From Pseudomonadota bacterium (GTDB lineage Bacteria > Myxococcota_A > Bradymonadia > UBA4248), in contig WQTY01000006.1 in assembly GCA_009786045.1 (NCBI GenBank), positions 1 through 17,173 of the forward strand: DNA of 17,173 nucleotides, given 5' to 3'. Numbering within the stretch: the stretch's first letter is position 1; every line of letters begins with the position of its first letter. The position numbers and the translations under genes are program-made. The notes under the pieces were generated by a model. That model was given only the letters and a program-made list of their open reading frames with translations, was not told where the DNA came from and made no database searches. Shown piece by piece: positions 1 to 7,285 of this stretch.

Positions 1-204
1 CATTGCTTGTGGGTAGAGGGCGAAATGATTCGTTTTTGGCTAAAATTCTCGTCTTTTGGAACGATTTCTCGCTTGAGATGATGGGTGGTTTTTAGAACTC
101 GACGGCCGTGGAGAGCACTCCCTGCCCGGGCGTAGCACGCTACGTCCCTACAGGCATTGCTTGCAGGTGAAGTGGCAAAGTGCAAAGCAGAAGAAACACT
201 GCTA
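1..204. other. Intergenic region left of the GyrI-like gene; REP-like material, no gene
   Basis: No reading frame here has protein-like composition or a ribosome binding site. The nonamer CATTGCTTG occurs at 1-9 and again at 155-163, the second time directly after the palindrome at 123-156. The window may therefore open on the tail of another copy of the same repeat. A short AGCAG/CTGCT hairpin (186-190 with 199-203) lies just beyond the stop codon of the gene at 205-666, but it has no T-tract in the direction of transcription and I do not call it a terminator. Confidence 0.5.
123..156. repeat. REP-like imperfect palindrome
   Basis: The core is a perfect inverted repeat, CGTAGC (131-136) and GCTACG (139-144) around AC. 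The symmetry extends outward through GGG/CCC with a one-base bulge, and then TGCC (123-126) with GGCA (153-156). It is intergenic and resembles the short palindromic units (REP-type) scattered between genes in many bacterial genomes. It is not followed by a T-tract on either strand, so it is not a classical terminator. Copy number in the genome is unknown from this window. Confidence 0.55.
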
Positions 205-666
205 TTATTTTATTGGAAATATCACTTTCGTCAACAGCTCATCCTCAGGTGTGCAGGAAGGATCGTTGAGGTAGTAATCATAATACACCCCTGTCGATTC
301 TAAGTTGTTTTCGGCAAGATATTTCATCATAGCAATGTATGTGCCTTCGACATCCTTATAGGCACCCTTGTGAATGGCTGCAATGGCTTTGCCTTCGTCG
401 GTTTTGGTCATGAAAAAATCACCCTGTTCCGGCAATGGTTCGCTTAGCGGCCATCCCAATTCGATATCAAACACCATAAAATCGTCACTGCCATTGGTGT
501 ATTTGCAATAAGGCGCACCCGCCACCTGTTTGCCGCACTCAAGCACATAATCCCACAACTTTTGGTAGCCCTGCCCCATCATGTCGGCCATTTTGGAAAA
601 ATCAACAGCCATGTACTTGACTGCAATGGCAAGTTCAGAAGTTTTTTCAATTTTTTCTATATTCAT
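205..666 (-). CDS. GyrI-like / AraC-type effector-binding domain protein
   Basis: This 153-residue protein is the usual length for a stand-alone GyrI-like small-molecule-binding domain, the fold that also forms the ligand pocket of AraC/BmrR-type regulators. It has no DNA-binding part. Family features are visible: HKGAY at 99-103, the YLNDP block at 132-136 near the end, and a closing strand ending in FPIK. The acidic residue two positions before YLNDP, commonly Glu in the family, is Asp130 here, a conservative change that may alter ligand choice. The start is supported by AGGAG at 676-680, nine bases upstream. It lies on the same strand downstream of sbcC across a ~100-base gap and probably has its own promoter. 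Members bind cationic drugs or act as gyrase inhibitors; which applies here cannot be told. Confidence 0.8.
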   Translation of the reverse strand: MNIEKIEKTSELAIAVKYMAVDFSKMADMMGQGYQKLWDYVLECGKQVAGAPYCKYTNGSDDFMVFDIELGWPLSEPLPEQGDFFMTKTDEGKAIAAIHKGAYKDVEGTYIAMMKYLAENNLESTGVYYDYYLNDPSCTPEDELLTKVIFPIK

Positions 667-688
667 TTGATACAGCTCCTGTCAAATT

Positions 689-717
689 TGTATCGTTGCA
701 CTTTGTTACCATGACAA
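689..717 (-). promoter_or_regulatory. Possible sigma70 promoter of the GyrI-like gene
   Basis: Read on the minus strand, TTGTCA (717-712, five of six bases of the -35 consensus) is followed after 17 bases by GATACA (694-689, three of six). Transcription would start near 682, just ahead of the AGGAG ribosome binding site. The -10 match is weak, so this is tentative. Confidence 0.3.
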
Positions 718-770
718 AGCCATGTGAGACTATCTCTCTTGCGTCAAATAGGGAAGAAATTTCGTTTCAT

Positions 771-3700
771 CTACAGCTGCCTGCATCCCGGGCCTTCGAT
801 TCGGCTTCGTCCGCCAGGCAGCGGCACCACCCGAATCTGAGCGCCAATCCGCTCCCTGAGCGCAGCCACGTGCGATATGATGCCAATGAGCTTGCCTTCC
901 TGATTCAGGCTGGCCAGCGTGTTGAGAGCGACGTCGAGAGTGTCTTCATCCAGTGTGCCAAATCCTTCGTCCAAAAACAGGGAATCAACGCGAACCTTTC
1001 GACTGGCCATCTGAGACAGCCCAAGCGCCAGCGCCATGCTCACAATAAATCTCTCGCCGCCTGACAGATTCTTTGTCGAACGTTTCTCTCCCCCCTGATA
1101 ATTATCAATGACCTGGATCGTTAAAGCTTCTTTATCTGAGGGGAATAAAATGTAGCGATCCGACATTTTCATCAGCTGATGATTCGCCTGCCCAATCAAA
1201 ATTTCGAACGTCAGCCCCTGAACAAAACGCCGATATATTTTGCCATCCGACGAACCTATCAAGTCGCTCAGATCTTTCCACCGCCGATACGCCTTCTCCT
1301 GCGCTTCCCTGGCCGCCAGCTTCTCACCCTGAAGTGCTCTATTCTTCACGTCCTCATCCAGACACCGCTTGTTGTCGTAGATCTGCGCCTGCACCAACTT
1401 CAGCCTGTCATAAAGCGCCTTGTGCTCCTCACCCAAAGCATCAAGCGTCTTGTCCGTCAGCGCCCTGGCGGCTTCTTCCGTCAATCGCCTCTCGCGCTCG
1501 CCCTGCATCGTTTGAAACCTTTTAAGGTCATCATCCAAAGCCTTACCCTGCAGCGTCAAAGCTTCCATGACACCATCCGAAAGTTTTGACGAAAGATAGT
1601 GCGCCTCGTCACCAAACGCCGATCTCTCAAGCGCGTGACCAAACGCCAGCTCGCTCTCTGCGAGTTCGGACAGGCGAGTGGCTATTTTTTCTTGCAAAGT
1701 CTGCACTTGTCCAGAGACATGGTTAAGTTTTTGGCGACAGACATCACTCAGATCTCGCGCCTTTTTCTCGCTCGCTTCAGCCCCTTCAACCGCACAGCCA
1801 AGCGCTTTCTCTTCCTCATCCGGGCTCTTGTCTCCATACAAAGCTTTCCGCTCAGCCAATTTCTCAGCAAGTGTGGATCGTTTTTCTTCCAACACAGATC
1901 GCCTCCCATCAAGATTCGACTGGATGATACCAAGCTCCGCCTCGATTTTGCCCACTTCGGCACCCATCGTGCCAAGCTTCTCTTTCGCCGAATCTCGTCC
2001 TTTGATATGGCTGTTCCACGCCTCCAAACGCCCGCGCAACGAAGCCAGCGAGCCCTTGATGCCATCTTCCGGCACCCCCTCCACACCCAGCGGTCGAAGC
2101 TTTGCTTCTGCCACCAGACGGTAATCCGATGCCTCCTCGCGCGCCAATGCCAACCGTTCCTGCGCTTCCTTCATTCGTGCCTCCGCCGACGCAAGCGCCT
2201 GGGTCGCAACAACCGCCCCCTTTTCGGCAAGCGCAACATCCACTGCAGATTTTCGCTCAGCTTCCGACAACTTTACCCATGCCTTCTCCCCTGCCTCCAC
2301 ACTCTCGATTAAGGACGATAACGCTGCTATTTCCTGATCAATGGCATCGGACGATGGCACATTCCCCCCAGAAAAAGGATGGTGCAATGCCCCGCAAAGC
2401 GGGCATGCCTTGCCCTCCTCCAAGTTTGCACGCTGCTCCTCAAAACCGGCAACAAGCGTCAGTTCATACTTCTCCCTGAGCTTTGCCTCTTTTGCCTCCC
2501 GATAATCTCTCAAAGATTTGCCGCCAAGCACTCTCTCCAAAGCCGTTTGCTGTGCCTCCACGCGGTGTTTGGCTTCGTCTTGCATTTCCTGCCGCAAACG
2601 CACGCCATCCAAAACCTCCTCGTTTTCGCGGCGTGCCTTTTCCAGCACTCGCGTTGCGCCTTCAACGTCTGTCTCGTACTTCCTAACCTCCCCAAACTTC
2701 ACCCCAAGATGACCAAGTCTAGCCTCAATCCCCGCTAACTCACCTACGAGCACTTCATCGCAGGCATTCGTGGCCAGATAAGCACATGCTTCCTTAAACA
2801 CCGCCTCTGCCGACACCTGCAAACCCTCAATTTCTTTCAAGCGCCGACGCCCCTCTGACAACAATTTCTCATCTCGCTCACACTCGCGCTGCACCTCCAG
2901 GGCCGAATTCGATAAAGCTGCGCTCTGCAAATCTATCTCACGCACGCGGCGGATCTCCGGCATCGCGGCTTCCTGCGCCAACTTCGCCTCCCGCACGCGC
3001 TTCGCTTGCAGCAGCAATTCTCCTTCCGCGCGTTCAGCCTCTAAATTCAGTGCCTTTTCCTCTTCCACCACGCGCTCAAGGGTGACCTGATCCTTCGACT
3101 GTGCCTGACGAAGCGAATCCATCGCAGCATAAACACCATCAAGGCGTGCCGCACGTGCACCCTGCTCAAGCTTTTGTCGTTCCGGCGCAAACGCCTCATG
3201 CACCAACTCTGCCTTCGACAAATCACGCCTCACTTCCTCCAGCGATTGATGCAGCGAATCCACAGCCTTCAACCAGGCCATCGCAGCCTCCGCCTGCGAA
3301 ATCTTCCCGCTCACCTCAATCTTTTCCCCCTCAGACGTTGCCAATGCTGACGTACACGCCAAAACCTCCTCAGGCGTCATCGTCCTAATCTCCGCCAGCG
3401 TCTCGCTCAGATGATCCCATTTCCCCTTCTCTTCCTTGCAGCGTAAAAAGGCGAGCTTCGACAACTCGACATATATCTCCCCACCCGTCATCTGTTCCAA
3501 TAACTGGGCGCGTTCGTCTTCGCCTGCACTTAAAAATGCATCAAACCCGCCCTGTGCCAGCAAAATTGTCTGCGTAAAACGCCTGAAATCCATCCCCGTG
3601 ACTTCTGCAACGTATGCCGATGTCTTGCTTTTTTGACTCTCAAGCAGCTGCCCCGTGTCTGCATTCACGATCTCATGCCTGTAGGGCTGGAGTTTGTCCT

Positions 3701-4016
3701 TGTCAGCTCTCCCGCCACGTTTCTGGCTCCAATCACATCGAAAACGCCCATGATCGGTCTCTATCGTCACCACCGCACGGCACTCGCGCGTACGGCGCGA
3801 CATAATCTCATTTTCCGACTCATTCACCTTCGATAAACGCGGCGTCTGACCATAAAGCGCCAAACAAATCGCATCCAGGATCGTCGATTTCCCCGAACCC
3901 GTCGGTCCAAAAATCGCAAAAATCCCATCCGACACAAACGCGTGATCCGTCAAATCTATCGACCACTTCCCATGCAGCGAATTCAGATTCTCAAACTCTA
4001 CCTTCAAAATTTTCAT
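771..4016 (-). CDS. sbcC: SbcC, ATPase subunit of the SbcCD DNA-end nuclease
   Basis: This is a Rad50-type SMC ATPase that drives the SbcD nuclease, which opens hairpins and trims protein-blocked DNA ends. The 1081 residues match the family's usual ~1000-1200. The N-terminal half-domain has Walker A GPTGSGKS (37-44). Two long charged coiled-coil arms flank a zinc-hook CPLC (538-541), used for dimerisation. The C-terminal half-domain has the ABC signature LSGGE (984-988) followed by Walker B ending FLDEGF (1014-1019) and a GTLDE D-loop. The ATG lies 3 bases after the sbcD stop, with GGGGAG about 7 bases upstream, so the two genes are co-transcribed and probably translationally coupled. The long open frames on the opposite strand are coding shadows of this gene. 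Confidence 0.97.
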   Translation of the reverse strand: MKILKVEFENLNSLHGKWSIDLTDHAFVSDGIFAIFGPTGSGKSTILDAICLALYGQTPRLSKVNESENEIMSRRTRECRAVVTIETDHGRFRCDWSQKRGGRADKDKLQPYRHEIVNADTGQLLESQKSKTSAYVAEVTGMDFRRFTQTILLAQGGFDAFLSAGEDERAQLLEQMTGGEIYVELSKLAFLRCKEEKGKWDHLSETLAEIRTMTPEEVLACTSALATSEGEKIEVSGKISQAEAAMAWLKAVDSLHQSLEEVRRDLSKAELVHEAFAPERQKLEQGARAARLDGVYAAMDSLRQAQSKDQVTLERVVEEEKALNLEAERAEGELLLQAKRVREAKLAQEAAMPEIRRVREIDLQSAALSNSALEVQRECERDEKLLSEGRRRLKEIEGLQVSAEAVFKEACAYLATNACDEVLVGELAGIEARLGHLGVKFGEVRKYETDVEGATRVLEKARRENEEVLDGVRLRQEMQDEAKHRVEAQQTALERVLGGKSLRDYREAKEAKLREKYELTLVAGFEEQRANLEEGKACPLCGALHHPFSGGNVPSSDAIDQEIAALSSLIESVEAGEKAWVKLSEAERKSAVDVALAEKGAVVATQALASAEARMKEAQERLALAREEASDYRLVAEAKLRPLGVEGVPEDGIKGSLASLRGRLEAWNSHIKGRDSAKEKLGTMGAEVGKIEAELGIIQSNLDGRRSVLEEKRSTLAEKLAERKALYGDKSPDEEEKALGCAVEGAEASEKKARDLSDVCRQKLNHVSGQVQTLQEKIATRLSELAESELAFGHALERSAFGDEAHYLSSKLSDGVMEALTLQGKALDDDLKRFQTMQGERERRLTEEAARALTDKTLDALGEEHKALYDRLKLVQAQIYDNKRCLDEDVKNRALQGEKLAAREAQEKAYRRWKDLSDLIGSSDGKIYRRFVQGLTFEILIGQANHQLMKMSDRYILFPSDKEALTIQVIDNYQGGEKRSTKNLSGGERFIVSMALALGLSQMASRKVRVDSLFLDEGFGTLDEDTLDVALNTLASLNQEGKLIGIISHVAALRERIGAQIRVVPLPGGRSRIEGPGCRQL

Positions 4017-4019
4017 GCC

Positions 4020-5237
4020 TCACTCCCCGTCCCGCTCGCGCAAAGCATTCACCAGTTCCCGATACGTCCCACGCAGCAACTCGCTCTGATCTGAGTCATA
4101 ACCCCGCTTCGCCAGCAAACGATCAAATACCTCGTACGCATCCAGCGAATCAAGCGTCTCCGATTCGTGCAGCCGCGCCATCACGCTGTCAGCCACGCGA
4201 TTGTTGCGAATCCGCAATACCTCCACGCATGATCCCTGCACCACCCCCTCCACGCGCTCTTTCAAATCCCCAACAACCTCCTGCCCCTCATAGACGACCT
4301 CCACCCAAACGCTCTCGCCTGCTGCCAACAACCCCTCCAAACACCCAAAAATCTGCACCCAATCCCCCGATACACGCGCCATGCGCTGAAATACCGGTAC
4401 ACCGATCAAACGCACATGCGCTTTTCTCCCCTCAAAATCGACTAAACACACGCTCTTCTGCTGACCTGCCTCACCAAACCCCATCGCCAAGGGCGAGCCG
4501 CTATAACGAATCATCTCACTACCGCCCACCTTCTGCGGCACATGCAAATGCCCAAGCGCGACATAGTCAAAATTCGCTCCAAATACCGACGCCGATACCT
4601 GCGAGAGCGTCCCGACATAAAGCTCACGCACGCCATCACCATCGACCGTTTTCCCACCGCTCGCAAACAAATGTCCCATGGCAATCACCGGCACATCCTC
4701 GCTCAACTCACCACGACGCGCTGCCGTCGCCGCCGCCACCGCCTCATAGCGCTGCCTCACCCCCTCGGCATACTTCCTCCCTTTATCCTCCACACTCTCA
4801 CCCGCCTCCGACACCCGCACATCCCGTTCGCGCAAATACGGCACCGCACAAACGATCAACGCCCCGTCATCGCACTCAAGCACCAATACGTCGTCGCCTG
4901 GCACATCCCCCACACTCCCCACCACGTGAATTCCCAACGACTTTAAAAGTCCGCCAGGCGCACTCAGCCACGCCGCCGAATCATGATTCCCAGCCGTGAT
5001 CACCACATGCCGGCACGGCGTCCCCACAAGATGACGTAAAAAATCATAATATAGCGCCTGCGCACGCAATCCCGGCGCCGACGTGTCAAACACATCGCCA
5101 GACACCAGCAGCACATCCACACGTTCGCGCACCACCACATCCAACATCCACGACAAAAATTTCTCAAACTCCGTGTCGCGGCGACGCCCATACAACGCTC
5201 GCCCAAGATGCCAATCCGACGTGTGAAGCACCCTCAT
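4020..5237 (-). CDS. sbcD: SbcD, Mre11-type nuclease subunit of SbcCD
   Basis: This is a metallophosphoesterase-type 3'-5' exonuclease and endonuclease that works with SbcC at DNA ends and hairpins. The metal-binding motifs are intact from the N-terminus: D8 and H10 in SDWHLGR, GDVFD (47-51), GNHD (83-86), then MGHL and LGHLH further on. I place the start at 5237 (MRVLHTSDWH, 405 residues), not at the in-frame ATG at 5252. GGAGG at 5244-5248 is six bases before 5237, and the family begins exactly with this hydrophobic-TSDxH strand. It is first in the sbcD-sbcC operon. Its divergent neighbour across a 251-base gap is the first WG-repeat lipoprotein. Confidence 0.96.
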   Translation of the reverse strand: MRVLHTSDWHLGRALYGRRRDTEFEKFLSWMLDVVVRERVDVLLVSGDVFDTSAPGLRAQALYYDFLRHLVGTPCRHVVITAGNHDSAAWLSAPGGLLKSLGIHVVGSVGDVPGDDVLVLECDDGALIVCAVPYLRERDVRVSEAGESVEDKGRKYAEGVRQRYEAVAAATAARRGELSEDVPVIAMGHLFASGGKTVDGDGVRELYVGTLSQVSASVFGANFDYVALGHLHVPQKVGGSEMIRYSGSPLAMGFGEAGQQKSVCLVDFEGRKAHVRLIGVPVFQRMARVSGDWVQIFGCLEGLLAAGESVWVEVVYEGQEVVGDLKERVEGVVQGSCVEVLRIRNNRVADSVMARLHESETLDSLDAYEVFDRLLAKRGYDSDQSELLRGTYRELVNALRERDGE

Positions 5238-5243
5238 AACCAA

Positions 5244-5248
5244 CCTCC
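5244..5248 (-). promoter_or_regulatory. Ribosome binding site deciding the sbcD start
   Basis: GGAGG on the minus strand, six bases upstream of the ATG at 5237. The alternative ATG at 5252 lies upstream of this site and has no comparable purine tract. Confidence 0.7.
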
Positions 5249-5277
5249 GCATATACAGAACTCTGTGGGTCGCGCGC

Positions 5278-5299
5278 TATTCGCCCCTGCAGGCGAATA
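5278..5299. repeat. REP-like palindrome between sbcD and the WG lipoproteins
   Basis: Perfect 8-bp arms TATTCGCC (5278-5285) and GGCGAATA (5292-5299) enclose CCTGCA. The flanking bases (GCGC before, CGC after) and the arm pattern closely resemble the palindrome at 17042-17106, where the arms are TATTGGCCAC/GTGGCCAATA. The two look like members of one repeat family. The rest of 5238-5488 shows no gene and no convincing promoter. Confidence 0.55.
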
Positions 5300-5488
5300 C
5301 GCACGCGGCGAATCGCTATCCTTGCCACCCTACGGGCGGCGGCGGATACGCGCTCGCAAACTTTTTTGTGAAAGATCTAGGGTACACCCCAAGCGCAAAC
5401 CGCTGTATATCATATGGGCATTCTTGGCGCAGGAATTGCAATAATTCGCATGCACCGTTTTTGCCGCCCTTTCTCCCGAGAACTTTCC

Positions 5489-7285
5489 ATGACACCAATA
5501 CGCTTCTGCAAAAAAACACACTTTTTCCTTCTATTTTTTGCCATCCTCATTTTTACACCCATAGCCTGCACCTCGCCAGAAAACCCTGCACCAGACAAGC
5601 CTGCTATCACAGCAAATGATACCACCATTGATGATTCATCCACTGCCCCACCAATCACACCACCCCAAACCAAAGACGATAAAAAACAGGCAAATCTCCC
5701 CGGCATCGCCCCCAAAAATGCCGCCAACTCACACAAAGAGGCAGCACGGTTTCTAAAACGTGCTTTCGGAACAGCTCCCATCCATATCAACGGCCGCATC
5801 GTCTACAAAGGCATGCCCATTAAGATAGACGATCTGGTCTTGGAACTCCAAGACGTTCACACCACCGATGATGGCCAAATCTATCTGATAGCGAATGACA
5901 AATACAGATCTTCTGCACTTCTCACCACTGAAGGGGATTGGTTGCCGCCATTAGAAGCACCCGTAGAAGGCGATTTCGAGTTTGTCGTGATCAACTCAGA
6001 ACATTTTGCCAGACTGACCTTTGAAACCGAGTGGAGCGGCGGCTGCAGTTGTCGTAATCCAAAATGTGGTGCTCGCGACTATGACAACGCCGCTTGTGTC
6101 AATCGGCTCATGAACCTAAAAGGCCAATGGATCGGATCCGAGCACAACAGCAGCGTTACGCTCTACGATTCTCCTGAGTACATCAAAGAGGGCGGCCCCT
6201 TCGCCCTGGTCAAACACCCCAGCCGCTGCGACACCGAAGATCTCGAAAGCTACAGCACTTCCTGCGAACTCTATAGCATTCACTCTGCCAACCGCCTGAA
6301 TCAGGTCGATTTGATGGCATGCAAAGGCATGTCTCATGGTCTGTTTCCCGTCAAAACTGCCGACTCTGGCGGCCTGTGGGGCTACATGAATCCGCTTGGA
6401 GAACTGGTCATCCCCGCGCGATATGAATACGCAGACTTCTTCGCAGACAAGATAGCCCTCGTTAAGGCAGATGGACTGTTTGGCTACATCAATGAACATG
6501 GTCAGGAGATTGTGTCTCCAAAATTTCAGAATGCAGACCGTTTTGTCAACGGCCGCGCTCGCGTCAGAAGTGATGATTTGTACGGCTACATCGACAAACA
6601 GGGGCAAGTGATCGTGCCCATTAAGTTCGAAGACCTGAGCCATTTTGTCAACGGCCGTGCTGCTGCCAGGACAGGCAGCCTGTACGGCTACATCAACGAA
6701 CGTGGACATGATGTTATATCGCCACAGTTTCAATGGGCAGGGTTCGATGGTGACATCGCAAAGGTAAAACTGACACTCGAACACACCAAAACTCTCTGTC
6801 GTAAAGCAAAAGGATCTGCCCAAAACCCTGACGCACAGTTTTTGGAAGCCTGCAATGAAAAAGATCTCTTCACCTCATGGCTCAATGCGCAAAAAATTTG
6901 CTACAATTTTTCCTATCGGAGTGATGAGTATTGCGACGACTTGTACTATGAATATGGTGATACTGACGAAGTTTGCACTCCCTATGAGGAAGTGATGCAA
7001 AATGCTGGCTTCAGCAGAGAATTGTGTGAATCTTGCGGGTTTAACGGACGCGCCTGTGATCGCAGGAAACGCGCTGAAGGACGTGTTCTGCATCGGGGAT
7101 GGGTATTGATCGACGATCTTGGCCAGCCCATTTCCAGATTCGACTACCACACGTTCGAAAGTTTCCGCAAAAATGGTTTTGCCTTTGTAGTACGAAACGA
7201 TTGGGCAGGTTATATCGACAGGCAAGGCAAAGAATATGATTCGATCGATAAAGATAAAGATGACGAGGACGAGGATGAAACTTAA
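5489..7285 (+). CDS. WG-repeat lipoprotein (first of a tandem pair)
   Basis: I choose the ATG at 5489 (598 residues) because a signal sequence begins there: basic CKK, a hydrophobic run, then TPIAC with the candidate lipid-bearing Cys27. The in-frame ATG at 5414 would bury it. A Pro/Thr-rich linker (~30-75) follows. A four-Cys cluster sits near 185-202, and at about 293-420 there are four WG-type repeats (GYMNPLGELVIP, GYINEHGQEIVSP, GYIDKQGQVIVP, GYINERGHDVISP). A second Cys-containing region lies at ~469-526, and one more WG-like unit (WAGYIDRQGKEY) is near the end. WG repeats form beta-rich, probably propeller-like surface domains of unknown role. The acidic C-terminal tail is encoded by the purine-rich bases that also serve as ribosome binding site for the next gene. 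Probably exported and membrane-anchored; partner unknown. Confidence 0.85.
   Translation: MTPIRFCKKTHFFLLFFAILIFTPIACTSPENPAPDKPAITANDTTIDDSSTAPPITPPQTKDDKKQANLPGIAPKNAANSHKEAARFLKRAFGTAPIHINGRIVYKGMPIKIDDLVLELQDVHTTDDGQIYLIANDKYRSSALLTTEGDWLPPLEAPVEGDFEFVVINSEHFARLTFETEWSGGCSCRNPKCGARDYDNAACVNRLMNLKGQWIGSEHNSSVTLYDSPEYIKEGGPFALVKHPSRCDTEDLESYSTSCELYSIHSANRLNQVDLMACKGMSHGLFPVKTADSGGLWGYMNPLGELVIPARYEYADFFADKIALVKADGLFGYINEHGQEIVSPKFQNADRFVNGRARVRSDDLYGYIDKQGQVIVPIKFEDLSHFVNGRAAARTGSLYGYINERGHDVISPQFQWAGFDGDIAKVKLTLEHTKTLCRKAKGSAQNPDAQFLEACNEKDLFTSWLNAQKICYNFSYRSDEYCDDLYYEYGDTDEVCTPYEEVMQNAGFSRELCESCGFNGRACDRRKRAEGRVLHRGWVLIDDLGQPISRFDYHTFESFRKNGFAFVVRNDWAGYIDRQGKEYDSIDKDKDDEDEDET

Noticed and set aside
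1599..2312. A 237-codon plus-strand open frame opposite sbcC
   Set aside because: It lies opposite the SbcC coiled-coil arms, has no family motif, and other plus-strand frames here are equally open.
4229..4999. A 256-codon plus-strand open frame, Pro/His/Arg-rich, opposite sbcD
   Set aside because: The composition is that of an antisense shadow of a GC-rich gene. sbcD on the other strand has full family motifs.
5414..5488. Upstream extension of the first lipoprotein to the ATG at 5414
   Set aside because: It would place 25 residues before the lipoprotein signal sequence, and no ribosome binding site precedes it.
6116..6823. A 235-codon minus-strand frame opposite the first WG lipoprotein
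   Set aside because: Its repeated DVAVQ-like pattern is simply the WG repeats read on the other strand.
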